Shown here: positions 31,095 through 42,737 of the stretch, one piece after another | How positions within the stretch are numbered: the first letter of the stretch is position 1 | How the letters are laid out: every line of letters starts with the position of its first letter | Assembly (NCBI GenBank): GCA_010093605.1 | Contig: MU004198.1 | Location: 998,456 to 1,062,455, forward strand | Reading direction: 5' to 3' | DNA: 64,000 bases | Source: Lophium mytilinum | Lineage: Eukaryota; Ascomycota; Dothideomycetes; Mytilinidiales; Mytilinidiaceae | Made by a program: the position numbers and the translations under genes | The notes under the pieces: model-generated | What the model was told of the DNA's origin: nothing | The model's database searches: none | The model's input: only the letters and a program-made list of their open reading frames with translations

Positions 31095-31971
31095 AGACAA
31101 GGAAGGAGAGCGGCGAAGCTGGAGGAGCCGAGCCATGCACTGCATCGCTCCGATTGAATGGAGATATGGAGACGGGCCACATACTTAAGTCTCCACTGGA
31201 GCCAGTCCACGCTCCTCAGTGATGGTGATCACCGAGTGATGTGAGAGCGCGAATCTTAATAGACCTAAGGACAATGAGCCTGTGCTTGGAACTGTATGAA
31301 GGGTAGCATACCTTCCAAACTTGATACCCACCGTGAGAGCTGAGATGATGTGTAGTACTAAGCTGACACATGTCTGACACTGCTTGCAGCGCTTCAGCGT
31401 ACTTACTCAGACCTGGAGCAATGGGTCATGGATCCGGCCTGTGCACACCTATCTGGCACCGTGTGAGGTGGCCCAGCAAGGTTTCTGATCTACCAAGATG
31501 ATAGATTGAGGTTGCCAACAACTCGTCAGGGCGCTTCAAACGGCGTTGAACAGCTGTCCTAGTCTCATGCTGAGGTGAAATAGAATAGCTGATAGTGATG
31601 ACCAGAGACGACGTGATGAAACGGTTCGCTAAATATACTGATTCACTGCTCCGGCCTCTCCTGCCAAGCCCTACCACTAAGGACTCACTCGTTGGAAGAT
31701 GATGAGGGCTAGTAGCCTTCATCGAAAGAAGTGCGTGAAAGACGTAGAACACTCTAGACGGATGTGACGAAGTCTGATGCAGACCAAATCGAAAGAAAGA
31801 GTCGTATGATAGGGCTTTGAACGCTACCTCCATAGGCTTCTCGGATCATCATTCACCCGTTTGTTCGACCGCAGCCTTCCACATGACCCTGCGGAGCTTA
31901 CAGCAAACTCCCTCACTCCTGATATATACTACAGCTACCCAGGTACCGCACACTCACCTCATCATATCACC
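31095..31971. other. Intergenic between two small hypothetical genes
   Basis: No supported gene. A 135-codon minus-strand frame at 31426-31833 has no recognised feature. Contains the segment at 31449-31485 that resembles 15255-15290. Confidence 0.4.
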
Positions 31972-32469
31972 ATGACAGACGTCATCATGGCCAACGGACC
32001 CGAAATCCCATACAACCTCCCACCCACCGACGACATCTTCGAGATCGCCCTCCGCAAAGAGTTCTGGACGCACAGACCTAGTCAGCAGGGCATCCCAAGC
32101 GACGACGCAGGCGTGAGGTTCTTCCGTAAGCTGTTCCCTACATGCTCATTCCCCCAACACTGTTAATCACCCACCTTTTCTCTTACAGAGACTCTTGCAA
32201 CGAAGCTCAAAGCTATCCGCACCGCGCGATACCCCAATGACCCACCGGAGCAGTTCGCCCAGCGCCTGCGCCTGCAAACGAAGGAAGCGGCGAAGAGGCC
32301 AGGGAAGTGGGTCGCTGACATCTGCCTCCAAGCATCGGGGGAAGGGGCTATAGCGTGGCCGGAGGGAGAGGTGCCGAGTCTGCTGAGCCCTTTGCTTTCG
32401 ACGGGGGAGGGGCATGGATGGGGGGCTGAGAAGGAGGCGTGGGCTTGGAGGGGTTTCATAACTACCTAG
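31972..32469 (+). CDS. Hypothetical two-exon protein, 144 residues
   Basis: Exons 31972-32125 and 32189-32469, joined by a 63-nt intron (gtaagc to ttacag) in phase 1. The product is soluble, with a Trp-rich C-terminal third (KWVADIC, EKEAWAWRGF). The N-terminus has IPYNLPPTDDIFEIALRKEFW. No family recognised. The clean splice and preserved frame after the join support a real gene. Confidence 0.62.
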
Positions 32470-32677
32470 GGGAGCGGGGGACCGAAGTGGTGAAGGGTGA
32501 TGGGAGAGAGAAGAAGAGATTGATAGTATGAAAGGGAGAAAAGTAAATGAATATAAACAGTAGCCGATAAAAAGAAAGATGTTCCACATCGAGCTTGGCT
32601 GAGTTGAGTGGAGCGAAAATACCTGGTCTCACGACTACGTAGATTAACGAAATGTGTTTCCCTTTGCTACTCCTTCC

Positions 32678-33367
32678 TTAGAACACCTCGAACCCATTCC
32701 AGACTACATACCCTACCACGCTCGCCACACTCGCCAGCGCATACCCCAGATCCATCTCGACCACACTCCACACCCACATCGTACCAATCGGCGGCGCCGT
32801 CTTCATGACATAGTAGTACCCATTCATATTCCCTGAATACACTAGCCAGCACCCCGCCCCTACGCTCGTTCCCAGGAAGAACAGATTCCGCAACCACGGC
32901 ACCCGCATCGCCGTCCTCGTATGCAGCAACCACACCGCAATCATGAACACGGGGAAATTCGTAAGCGTCCGCGTGGTGATCTCGCGCCACACAACTTCCT
33001 CGCGGTACTGGCTATACACTATCACGTCGAGGGTGAAGTGCAGCATGCATAGCGAGATTGAGTATAGTAGGGCGTTTCCAAACGGGCCGATGGGGTCGTC
33101 GTCAAAAGGGGTCTCGCCCTCAGGTGTGTTGGAGGGCTCGTCGGGGTATTTCCCAGGGTTCTGGGCGCGGATCTCGGCTTGTCGCTCGGCGGCGAGGTCG
33201 AAGAGGGATTTGCCTTTTGGGCCGGAGCGGTCGGGGTGCGCCATGAGCATCTCGATGCTTTTTTCTGAGATCGTGGGTTCGTGCGTGGTGGGTTCGAAGG
33301 GGACGCCGGCTTTCTTTGCGGCGGCGCGGCGTTCTTTGCGGTTTCGGGGGCCTTCGGGTTCGGACAT
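32678..33367 (-). CDS. Conserved fungal membrane protein (DUF7719-like)
   Basis: Single exon, 229 residues. A basic N-terminus (NRKERRAAAKKAG) and a Pro/Asp linker precede about four hydrophobic segments from residue 100 on (LLYSISLCMLHFTLDVIVY, FPVFMIAVWLL, the NLFFLGTSVGAGCWLVY stretch, and the C-terminal ALASVASVVGYVVW). Motifs such as APPIGTMWVWSV fit a widespread uncharacterised fungal family. Probably an ER or other endomembrane protein. Its start is 188 bp from the divergent Gpi12 start. The coding strand is C-rich first and G-rich later. Confidence 0.78.
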   Translation of the reverse strand: MSEPEGPRNRKERRAAAKKAGVPFEPTTHEPTISEKSIEMLMAHPDRSGPKGKSLFDLAAERQAEIRAQNPGKYPDEPSNTPEGETPFDDDPIGPFGNALLYSISLCMLHFTLDVIVYSQYREEVVWREITTRTLTNFPVFMIAVWLLHTRTAMRVPWLRNLFFLGTSVGAGCWLVYSGNMNGYYYVMKTAPPIGTMWVWSVVEMDLGYALASVASVVGYVVWNGFEVF

Positions 33368-33555
33368 TTTGAGAGATTCGGGGCGATCGAGAGGTGTTGG
33401 GATGTTTTACGGTGAGATACGGTGATGTCGAAAGTTTGATGTTGAGGCTCTGCGGGAAGGGTGCGGAGAAGACCGCCAACGTCTGAACCTCCGCCCATCG
33501 CCCGTTTCTACATGCTCCCTCCACGAAGGCATCGGGACGTCAGACTGCCGCGAAT

Positions 33556-34524
33556 ATGAATTGGGTCACCTGGGCATCCGTCCCAATCCTCATCTTCGGC
33601 CTATGGATCTACACCGCGCAACTTAGCAAGTCTTTCCCTACGCTGAAGGGAAAGCGGATATGCCTCCTAATCGCCCACCCTGATGATGAAGCTATGTTCT
33701 TCGCGCCCACGCTCCTTGCGCTAGGACGCCCAGAGCTGGGGAACCACATCAAGATACTATGCCTAAGCAGTGGTGCGGCCCGATCCCAGACCCGCGAAGC
33801 TAATTGAATTGGGCTGACAGCTATGGCATAGGCAACGCAGACGGCCTCGGCGAAACGCGCAAAAAAGAGCTCGTCCAAAGCGGTCTCCAACTCGGTCTCC
33901 GCAGCACCGACGACATCCTCGTAATCGACGACCCGTACGTCCCCTCCTTCCTGGGCGGGTGGGATCCTCTACCATCTCTCCCTCTCTAACACCCCCACCA
34001 GCAACTTCCCCGACTCCATGACCACAACCTGGCACCCCCGCCTCATCTCCAACCTCCTCACCTCCACCTTCGCCCCCCGCATGTCCTCCGTCTCCGCCAA
34101 AGACCCCCCCCTCGCCACCATCGACGTCCTCCTCACCTTCGACCGCTCCGGCATCTCCTCCCACCCCAACCACATCTCCCTACACGCCGGCGCGCACACC
34201 TTCCTCCGCGCACTCATGCACCGGCACGCCGGGTGGGAGTGCCCGATAAAACTCTACACGCTCACCAGCACCAACATCGCTCGGAAATACCTGAGCGTGC
34301 TCGATGCACCTGCCACGATTGTAGGCATGATGATTGGCGGGAAGAAGGAGCTAGGGGAATTTCCGACGCCACTGATGTATGTGAGCGGGCCCACCCAGTA
34401 TAGGCGGGCGCAGCGGGCGATGACGCAGGCGCATGAGAGCCAGATGCGGTGGTTTCGGTGGGGGTGGATTGGGGTGGGGCGGTATATGGTTGTGAATGAT
34501 TTGGTGAGGGAGAAGACTATCTGA
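33556..34524 (+). CDS. GPI12: GlcNAc-PI de-N-acetylase (GPI anchor synthesis)
   Basis: Enzyme of the second step of GPI-anchor synthesis at the ER; removes acetate from GlcNAc-phosphatidylinositol. Three exons (33556-33772, 33832-33934, 34002-34524; introns 59 and 67 nt) give 280 residues. An N-terminal membrane anchor (residues 3-22) is followed by the metal-binding AHPDDEAMFF motif of the PIG-L family, then LSSGNADGLGETRKKEL restored by the first splice. The conserved SSHPNH motif with its second metal ligand lies in exon 3. Length is normal for the family. Confidence 0.94.
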
Positions 34525-34830
34525 GCGTGTAGGCTGGCTTCGGGTTGAGAGGGGAGTTCGCTAGTTTGGGGCACATCGTTGTGAAGACTGGAGCTTCGAG
34601 ACCGCGAGTTGGACACGATGTCACGTGATAGTTAAGTGATATTGATAATGAAGGAATAGGTGAATGGCTTGATACGGCAACGCTACGAGGCGCATACGAA
34701 GTACATGAAGGAAACCCAATTCGAACGCCTGCAAATGCATAATACAGCTAGTCATGAGACAACCCAAACAACAATAATACCCAGTCCCTCCCCAACTTGT
34801 CCAAATTGAACCACCTTTGGAGCTAGAAAT
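34525..34830. other. Convergent intergenic region, Gpi12 / GOST gene
   Basis: 306 bp of 3' flank shared by two convergent genes. Nothing else seen. Confidence 0.5.
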
Positions 34831-36647
34831 TTAGTCGCCCTTTTTAGTCAACCCTCTCCGCTCATCACCGTCCGGACTCGCTGGCTCCATGTCATCGTCA
34901 TCGCTCCACTTGTCGTCCTCACCGACGGCGAAGATGGTGTCGCCGTCGAGGCTCTCTCTTGGCCGCGCTATCGGCTTCTGTGGCGTGGGCGCTGGTAGGG
35001 GAGATGCGTCTCGGTTCGCGCTGTGGCGGCCCTGCCGTGGAGCGGGGTCATACGCCTGGGGGTTGCTGGAAGAGCCTTCCTCTTCGTCGAGCGAGTCGCG
35101 CAGCGAGGCGATTTCGAAGCCTTCGTCGTCTTGGGCAATCTGGACGCATGTTAGCATACAAATTTGATACTTTAGAAGTCAAACTTACCTCGTCACTCAT
35201 AGCGAATCGCCTGTTATTCGCCGTTGGCCGCCAGATGTAGGCAACAAAGCAAACATCCCCTAGGTATACCAGATTGAGCCAACCATCCAGGATAAACCAT
35301 CGAGTCTGCCAGTGGGTGGGAGCGAAGTCTGCGCTGCGAGCACTAGCGAAGGTGAAGCTGTTGATAAAGAAGAATCCAAAAATGACAATGATGGAGGTTA
35401 GTATGCACCACCAAAGTCTTTTGTACATCATGGCCTTGACGTGCTGTTTCCTGTCTGTGAGGTCCTTCATCGTCATGTTGAGGGAATTCAGGGTCCAGAT
35501 GTAGAAGGCTGTCAGAGTGGCCGAGAGAGGAAGAATGACAAGGAGGACAAGAGGACCAGCATCGTCAGGGTGGATGGTAAGAGATGCAACGGCGTAGACA
35601 ACACCGAACACGAAATGTGCCACCGCGAGCCATCTCACAATCGTCATGGTCTTCCCTAGCGAAGGCTTAACCACTCCGTAGCCCATGCAGACGATCAGAA
35701 GCAGGAAGAACGAGAAGGAGTTCCGGAAGGCGTTGAGGATGGCGACAATTATCATGAGCACCTTTGCTCCAACATTGTCTCCATGGCGGTTCCGGTAATC
35801 ATAGAAGCCCCAAGTCATCAGCATTTCGATGACCAGGAAGACAATGATGGCGGTGATGTAGTTTTGGACCGCGAGAATATCACTCCTGTTCTGGAAGTAG
35901 AGGAATCCCCAGAATGCTCCAATGACCGCATATAAAATTGTAATTCCTCCATAAAACGGCAGCTTGGCAATTTCCGCCGCGGGAAGCTCTCCGTAGGCGT
36001 TCCGGAATTCCAGCACGGCAGTATATTTCAGCCCGTCGGTGTATGGAGCTGTAGCGACACAGTAGTAGCCGGTCCGGAGGAGCATAGTGGTTCCAGCATC
36101 ACTCGCGGTAATGGGGTATTTGATCGGCGCGGGTGCCTTGAGGTGAACCGCATCTGTCCTAATGAAGTTTTTCGAAACAGCGGCCGCATTATCCGCCAGG
36201 ATAAATTCGCCCTTGTGAGTCGCATTACACAGATTGGCCGCTACCGTCTCGTCATTGCAGATGAATTTTTGCTATGCGCCAGAGTATTAGCCTTGTTTTC
36301 GGGGTCAGACAACTGTCGAAACCTACATCTTCCGGGAGAGCGCCGGGCGGCTTTCCAATGAGATCTGAATCCTTCCATTCCCATATTACTATGCTCACGA
36401 GGGGATCCGCAGCGTCGTCTCCTTTTGTGTCGGCTTTTATGAACTTGACGAGGATGAAGGGTTCCACGTTGCCTCCCCAGGACTTCTTGCTGTACATGCC
36501 GGAGCATTTCTGGGTATCATCTTGCGTCTGGAACCATTAGCGATAGAATCAAATAGTGAGAGAAAGCCTTACTAGCTTGACTTCAACAGCATTTGCAAGT
36601 GCTATAGTCGCTAAAAGCACCGCGAGGAGCTGCGTCCATCGACCCAT
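34831..36647 (-). CDS. PTM1: GOST-family seven-TM protein (Ptm1/lung 7TM receptor-like)
   Basis: Four exons: 36647-36573, 36527-36327, 36271-35189 and 35139-34831 (introns 45, 55 and 49 nt); 555 residues. A signal peptide (residues 1-21, MGRWTQLLAVLLATIALANA) leads into a luminal beta-rich domain with several cysteines. Seven hydrophobic segments follow (beginning YGGITILYAVIGAFWGFLYF), including the conserved YDYRN and FINSF regions. The C-terminal 100 residues are acidic and Pro/Ser-rich, probably cytosolic. Family members reside in Golgi and endosomes and act in protein trafficking. The start is 283 bp from the divergent Ncs2 start. Confidence 0.92.
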
Positions 36648-36930
36648 CTCAGTAGCAATTGCAGCCTTCGAGGCTGTGGTTCAGCGCACGCTTTCGACAG
36701 ATGTATTCGAAAAGAAGCTCCACAGAGGTTCCGGGAGACAGCAGAGGTGCTGCAGTGAGTTGTCTTGGGGATGATCGTAATGTTGTTGTCGTCGTGGCCG
36801 CGTTGTCTCTGATGCAGTCGTTCCCTGAGGCCGGCAAGTTCCGCGCCTCAAACTTCCGCGCTGCGCCGCACACCCTGTCACCCAAAATACTCCACTACGT
36901 CCCATTCAAAGAGGCACGTAAAACACCAAA

Positions 36931-38127
36931 ATGCCTGGCAAACACGTGCCGCAGGACGCAGCTGCGGCTGGGCAGCTTTGCAGGCGCTGCAGGACCTCTG
37001 AAGCAAGTCTTGTTGTCCGAACGGAGCCATTGTGCAGGTATACATGTGCATGGAAGATATTAAATTTACATTCACTGACCCAGAATAGGGACTGCTTCAT
37101 CAGATATGTTAGCACCAAAGCGGTAAAACGAATGGAATCATTCCGAGTCCGACACTCCACTCCAGACCAGACTCGGAAGCTGCTCCTCCCTATGTCTTTC
37201 GGAGTATCATCAGTCACGTTACTCCACATTCTCGACTACCAGCTCAAGAACCAAACCGCCAAGACCGGCCGAACTGGCTTCCAGCTCCTCGTTGTGCACA
37301 TAGACACTTCAGCCGTAGAGAAGAACGCCCCAGACCCATCCTTTATGTCAAAACTCCAAGCCCGATTCAAAGACCACTCCTACGCCACCGTCCCCCTAAA
37401 AGACGTCTTCGAAACCCCCAGTTCTTACTCCAACGACCAAAACATCGAAGTAGATCCCACACCAACATCAGACCAGCTCTCAACCTTCCTTGCCACCCTC
37501 CCCTCCGCCACCGCCCTCGCCGACGTCCTCTCCACCCTCCGCACCCGCCTCCTCGTCGCTTACGCCCGCCAGCACGGCTGCGAAGCCATCCTCTGGGGCG
37601 ACAGCACCACCCGCCTGGCCGAGAAAACCCTCTCCGAAACCGCCAAAGGCCGCGGCTTTGCCCTGCCCTGGTCAATCGCAGACGGCCAAACCCCCGCCGG
37701 CATCCCGTCCAACTACCCCCTCCGCGACCTCCTCAAAAAAGAACTAACCTCCCACGCGAACTTCGTGAACCCCCCGTTGACAGAGGTCGTGTACGCGCCT
37801 GAACCCACGGGACCAGTGTCGACGAGCAGCAAAACCACGACGATTGATGATCTTATGAAAGCGTATTTCGAGTCCGTGGAGGAGAATTACCCGAGTATCG
37901 TCGCGAATGTGGTGCGGACCGCCACGAAACTAGATGCTGCAAAATTCGAAGAAGGCGATGAGCGTTGTTCGCTATGCGGCATGCCGGTTCCGGATGGCAA
38001 GTTCGGGATCCACGGCTGGGGCGGCGACCAGCACGATGTCCAAGGGGTGTCTCCGGGCGAGCAGACGGAGGCGCTGTGTTATGGGTGCACGCGGTCCGTG
38101 CCGAAGGGGACGACGCTACCGTCTTGA
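36931..38127 (+). CDS. NCS2: Cytoplasmic tRNA 2-thiolation protein Ncs2/Ctu2
   Basis: Partner of Ncs6 in thiolating U34 of tRNA-Lys/Glu/Gln, in the cytoplasm. Two exons (36931-37037, 37089-38127; intron 51 nt) give 381 residues. The N-terminal CRRC and CRDCF cysteines are joined across the intron. The PP-loop-like region has LLPMSFGVSSVTLLHIL and LWGDSTTRLAEKTLS. The C-terminus carries the paired CSLCGMP and CYGC cysteines. As in other Ncs2 proteins the ATP-binding loop is degenerate. Length is slightly below some homologues. The coding strand is C-rich up to about 37760 and less so afterwards. Confidence 0.93.
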   Translation: MPGKHVPQDAAAAGQLCRRCRTSEASLVVRTEPLCRYTCAWKILNLHSLTQNRDCFIRYVSTKAVKRMESFRVRHSTPDQTRKLLLPMSFGVSSVTLLHILDYQLKNQTAKTGRTGFQLLVVHIDTSAVEKNAPDPSFMSKLQARFKDHSYATVPLKDVFETPSSYSNDQNIEVDPTPTSDQLSTFLATLPSATALADVLSTLRTRLLVAYARQHGCEAILWGDSTTRLAEKTLSETAKGRGFALPWSIADGQTPAGIPSNYPLRDLLKKELTSHANFVNPPLTEVVYAPEPTGPVSTSSKTTTIDDLMKAYFESVEENYPSIVANVVRTATKLDAAKFEEGDERCSLCGMPVPDGKFGIHGWGGDQHDVQGVSPGEQTEALCYGCTRSVPKGTTLPS

Positions 38128-38827
38128 TATCCGCATTACGAGTAGTATGGAGAGAGTGTCGACGGGATCTACCTTGCCCCTGTTTGGTTTTGGGCGCGGT
38201 GAGTCGTCGTCGCGGCCTGGGATGCACGCGCAGTGCCTCCATCACCTAGAACCGGGCCGTATAGCACAAGACGACGTGAAGGAAAGACGGAGCCTACCGC
38301 GGCTCCGCTGTCTCAGTTTCCCACGTGCCGAACTGTCACGATACAAAACCCCCCGAAGGAGGTTGGGCTATGCAGATGGAAGGCGGAAGAGTGGTGGACG
38401 CGGAGATGGATGGGCTTTTTGAGTTTCGAATCTGGTCCGCGCCGCCGCAACCAAGCGTGCGGGCTGGGCTGGAGGCATGGGGTGGTGCTAATGCGCGCAT
38501 TTGTACGCTTTGCTATACGCATTTTCGGCCATACGCATCAGGGACGAGGGGCCCGTCGACGGAGCGGGCTCAAACGGGCGAGGAAGGAGAAGAAAAGAAG
38601 AAACATGAAGTCTTGAGAATTCAACAGATAGGACTGCATAGGATTCCAGCAGAACAAGTCTTTCATTCCCAAAACGCCGAAAGTCACGCTCGCTATGCCT
38701 ACCCTAGCCCGCCTACATACCGCTGATACCCAGAAACCCAAAGCAAAAGAAGCAGCCCCTTCCCGACTCGGCCTAACCTACACATCCCCCAACTCAGCTC
38801 CCATCCCATCCAACCCATCCACCCAAC
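38128..38827. other. Convergent intergenic region, Ncs2 / Dcp2
   Basis: 700 bp between convergent 3' ends. Frames of up to 162 codons overlap on the plus strand (37934-38730) with no domain or conserved start and in conflict with each other, so I list none as a gene. Confidence 0.45.
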
Positions 38828-41800
38828 CTACCTCCTCCCCCCAACACTTTCCTCCAAAAACCCGAGCAAGAACGCCTTATCATCCCCACTCGCCTTTTTC
38901 TGCGGCTGCTGCCCTCCTGCCGCCTTTCCAGCCACTAACTGCTCGGCTCCACTTCCAGCACCACTTCCAACACCCATCTGCTCCCCAATACTACTAATCC
39001 GACTCCTGCCCCCATTCGCCGCGGGACTCCCCTGCACGCCTCCACTCCCAAACGCCGGGCTGACCGGACTAATCACCCCCGAGCCCACCACCGACGGGAA
39101 ATGCGCGTGCGCGTGTGCGTGCGGCGTCGCGGGCCTCCCCGTCCCCGTACCAGCTGGTTTCGTGAAGAGTGACAACAGCGCCGATTTCTGGTCATGGGGG
39201 AGGTCGTCCCTGCGGTCGAACGCCGGCGGCTGGTTCTGGTTCTGCTCCCGGCGGTTCAGCGGCACGACAGTCCCTCCGCTGCTGCTCGGCGGGTTCGGGG
39301 TCGGGGCCTGCGGCTTCATGAAAGACGGTTGCGGGCCCGGTGACGGCGTCGGTTGCGGGCGGCGCAGGATCTTGGGGTGGAAACCTGTTGGTTTCGGGGC
39401 GAGGATGGTTGGTTTCGGGGAGGGGGTGGCGGTGGAGCGGCCGCCGTTGCCGCCGCGGAGGATGGAGCTGGGGGGGCCGGTGGGTTTCGTTTCCTGGGGA
39501 GGGTGGGGGGAGGTGGACGCGGAGGCGCTGGCGAGGGGGTGGCCATTTGCGTCGCGGCCGTGCTTGAGGGTTGCGAAGTCAGGCGCGTTTAAAGGGCCGG
39601 AGACGGTGGCGGAGGTGAGGGAGGGTTTGCGGGGGTCGTGGGGGGCGATGTTGAGGTGGGGGAGGGAGGAGGGGATCATGGGTTTGCTCGCGTGGCGGGC
39701 AGTATGTCTGGGGTGGCCGGGTGTTGGGTGTGCGGCGAGTTCGATTGGTTCACCAGATAGGTTCGTGGGAGTTGTGGGTGCAGGAGAGCCGACTGAAACG
39801 GACCCGGCACGGAAGAGATTGAGGAGGGAGTCTTGATGCGCATTTCGTGGCTTGGGTGCTACAGGTGCAAGTGCGGGAGACTCGCCGCCGAAGACGGTTC
39901 GTGGTGATTGAAGCACCGGAGAATCGACTATATGACGAATTGGTGCCGGCTCTGGAGCTGGTGGTGGGGCAGCCCTCTGCTTCATACTTGTAGTGCCGTG
40001 GACTTCGGACGGCTGCTGCGTTTGGGGAGTAGTCTTTGGAATAGTGGGTGACTTAAATGCGTTCAGTAATGACAAGCTGTGGGCAGTAAGCTTGGGCGGT
40101 GGCAGCTTCGAAGCAGGTGGGATCGCAGGTCCATGTAATCCCGGAAATTGCGGAGGTTGCGCGAATTGAGGATCTCCAGTCCGCTGGTAAGGCCGTGGCA
40201 CATCGTGTGTGAAAGTTGGCTGGATGCTCGGGCCATGGGTATTAAACATGGGATGTGCAACGCTCGAAGGAAACGGCGGAGGCCGGAACCCAGGCGGGAA
40301 CATGCCCTGCTGCCCGAATTGGTTTGGTCCAGGTGAAAATCCACCAGACTGCGGTCGTGGTGGCTGCATATGCTGCGGGGGTGATAATGGGAACTGTGGA
40401 GGTGATAACGGGAACTGTGGAGGAGGCGGCATTTGCGAGAAATGGGGTGGTCGAGGATGCTGATGATGAGGGGGCGGAGGCGGATAAGTTGGCTGAGACA
40501 CCTGCTCGAAAGGCGTTTGAGGATATGGTGGAGCGGTTGGAGGACCATTTTCTCTGAGAATAGCGAGCAGAGGATTTATTGGAAGTTCTTCTGGGGGAGA
40601 CACGACTTGCTGTCCTAACGGTATTGAGCCGACTCTCAGAAGGCGCTTCAGATCTTCTGCAGGGTCGGATATAATTAGCGGAGGAGCAGAGACTTCAGGA
40701 AGAGTGTCCGAAGCTCTGTGCCCACGTCCAAGATTGGCCAGCAGTTGACTGAGATTGTCTTCCGCTCCCACAGGCTGTCCATTCGAAGCTTGTAGTCCCT
40801 CGTCTGCCGTCAGCTCATCCATGTGGACAGCAGATTCTTCCGCCTCGGTTTCCGTAAGGTCTGTTTCGACGGGAGGAGCGAGATGGGTGGGCTTTGCCGC
40901 TTTGAGCTTGTCTTGTTTTTTCTGCTTATTTATCCAAGCTCTTAAGGGTCCGAGGAACGGCGCAACCATGTAGAACATGTTGTCTTTGTATACGTCCTCT
41001 CCGTTTCCTTGCACCTGTTGTGAATTTTGGCCCTTCCGTTTGAGGGTCGGCAGGTCGGAGAGTTTATACCAGTCGATTTTCTACGCTAAGTCAGTATTCC
41101 ATCCCATCCAAACGACAGCTTTATCACTTACGCTAATCTCCTTCCTCGTCCGCGGCGCAAAGTAGGTATCCATTGGCACGCCTCGGAAGACATACAGGCG
41201 CATATGTTGCTCTCGCATCGAAACTTCGATATATTTCATATCAGCCTCGTCCTTCACAAGGCCCGCCTCTTTGATCTCAAAGCCCGTCTCCTCATAGACT
41301 TCGCGTATAGCGCAATCTAAATCTTTCTCATCCTTGTTGATCTTGCCGCGGGGGAAACTCCACTTTGCACCCTTTTTCCATCCCTTCACTAATACGGCTT
41401 GGTCCATAGCTTCATTCAGCATTATAGCGCCACGCACGGGAACGCGAGTTTTGTAGGCGAGGAATTCGGAGTAGGCTTGGGTATGGTGGTACTCGGAAAA
41501 GGCGGAGAGCAGCGGGCAGTGCTGGAATATGAGAAGGCAAAACTTCTTGAGGTTCATGGAGGGGAGCTGGGGGTCGAGTGGGCGGATGAAGTCTTCGTAG
41601 AACCATTGTGCCTCTTCGACTTGGAAGCAGATGCGCTCGACGGATTCGAGTTCTTCTTGGGGGAGGTTGATGATGAAGCGGACGCACAGATCGTCGAGCC
41701 CTGATTGAGTTTGTTAGTGAGGTGCGTATCAGAGAGTGAGGGCGCAAATATGAGGTATAGAACAGTTGCGACAGCGTGTTGACAAGCTGTATTGAGGTCG

Positions 41801-41930
41801 CGCGTGGGGGGATGAAGGGTGCTAGAGTGCAAACAAGAAGCACTCCCCACAGCGGAACTCATCTCCTGAGATCAAGGTACTAAGAAAGATCGGACTCACA
41901 ATCAACTAGCCGCATCTTTGTATCTGCCAT
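38828..41930 (-). CDS. DCP2: mRNA-decapping enzyme Dcp2
   Basis: Catalytic subunit of the decapping complex, in cytoplasm and P-bodies; cleaves m7G caps. Three exons: 41930-41900 (only 31 nt), 41700-41132 and 41080-38828; introns 199 and 51 nt; 950 residues. The first splice rebuilds the N-terminal regulatory domain (LVDWLDDLCVRFIINLP). The Nudix box lies at about residues 129-151 (GKINKDEKDLDCAIREVYEE, then TGFE). Box B (KIDWYKLSDLPTL) starts exon 3. The last 650 residues are Pro/Gln-rich and disordered, ending in a short hydrophobic LLGFLEESVGGRR motif of the kind that recruits decay factors. The 199-nt first intron is unusually long for this window. Confidence 0.95.
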
Positions 41931-42737
41931 ATTGCCCAGTGTCTCTATGCATGTCCTCCGGCGGGCAGCAGTCGCAGTCGTGGCAGCTCACTCGGTCAAG
42001 CTTTCGGGTCTAGAACGCGGGGGATCAGCAAGGAAGCTCACAGCCACGCAAGCAGATGCGTTGTTTGTCACGAGGCGGGGGACGAACGGCTGGCGACGGG
42101 ACGGATTGGGCGTGGTGGTGGTGAGGCCGCGATGGCCGAAGGACGAGATCTGCGCCACGGGAATGTGGCTGTGTTGATGCCAAGCTCTTTACGGGATGCG
42201 CTAAAGGCCAGATAGACAGAAAGGTGCCACAGTACTAGTGCTGTGGTCAGCCGTAGTGTGGCGAGTGACGATTCAGCATGAGACGAGAGCGATCGATGAC
42301 GGCAGGGTGCAGCGGGTAGCGGTATCACGCTGTTTTCCCCCAGCTGGCCAGCGCAGTCCATAAATCAAGGCACCGCACCCGCCGATCCAGCCTCGCAGCT
42401 ATTAATTGCTCGCCTGTCCTCGCGCGCTGCACTTCTTCACTATTCCTGTCGGCTCTGCTCCATTCGCTGTCTATTCGTAGCCCACCGCGCGCTTCCCCGA
42501 GACGCCCGTTTCATCTTTGGCAGTGTCGCAAAACCACCGCCAACCACGACACCTTCACCCAAAGTTCGGCTACATTGAGCCAGCTGGACCGCGAAACACG
42601 TCCTGCGACAACTGGGATACAAAAGTGTTGTTTGTCGCTGTTTAGATTCTTGATCTAAGCTTCTGTTTTCTCCACTACCTCCTATCCTCGCAAACACTAC
42701 ACATTCCAACTCTCTCCAACACACACGCACCACAACC
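41931..42737. other. Divergent intergenic region, Dcp2 / DUF4112 gene
   Basis: About 800 bp of shared promoter space. An 81-codon frame at 41932-42177 has no support. Pyrimidine-rich sequence precedes the ATG at 42738. Confidence 0.45.

Noticed and set aside
38233-38730. Overlapping plus-strand frames between Ncs2 and Dcp2
   Set aside because: Several frames conflict with each other in a convergent 3' region and none looks like protein.
41932-42177. 81-codon plus-strand frame next to the Dcp2 start
   Set aside because: Lies in a shared promoter region and has no protein-like features.
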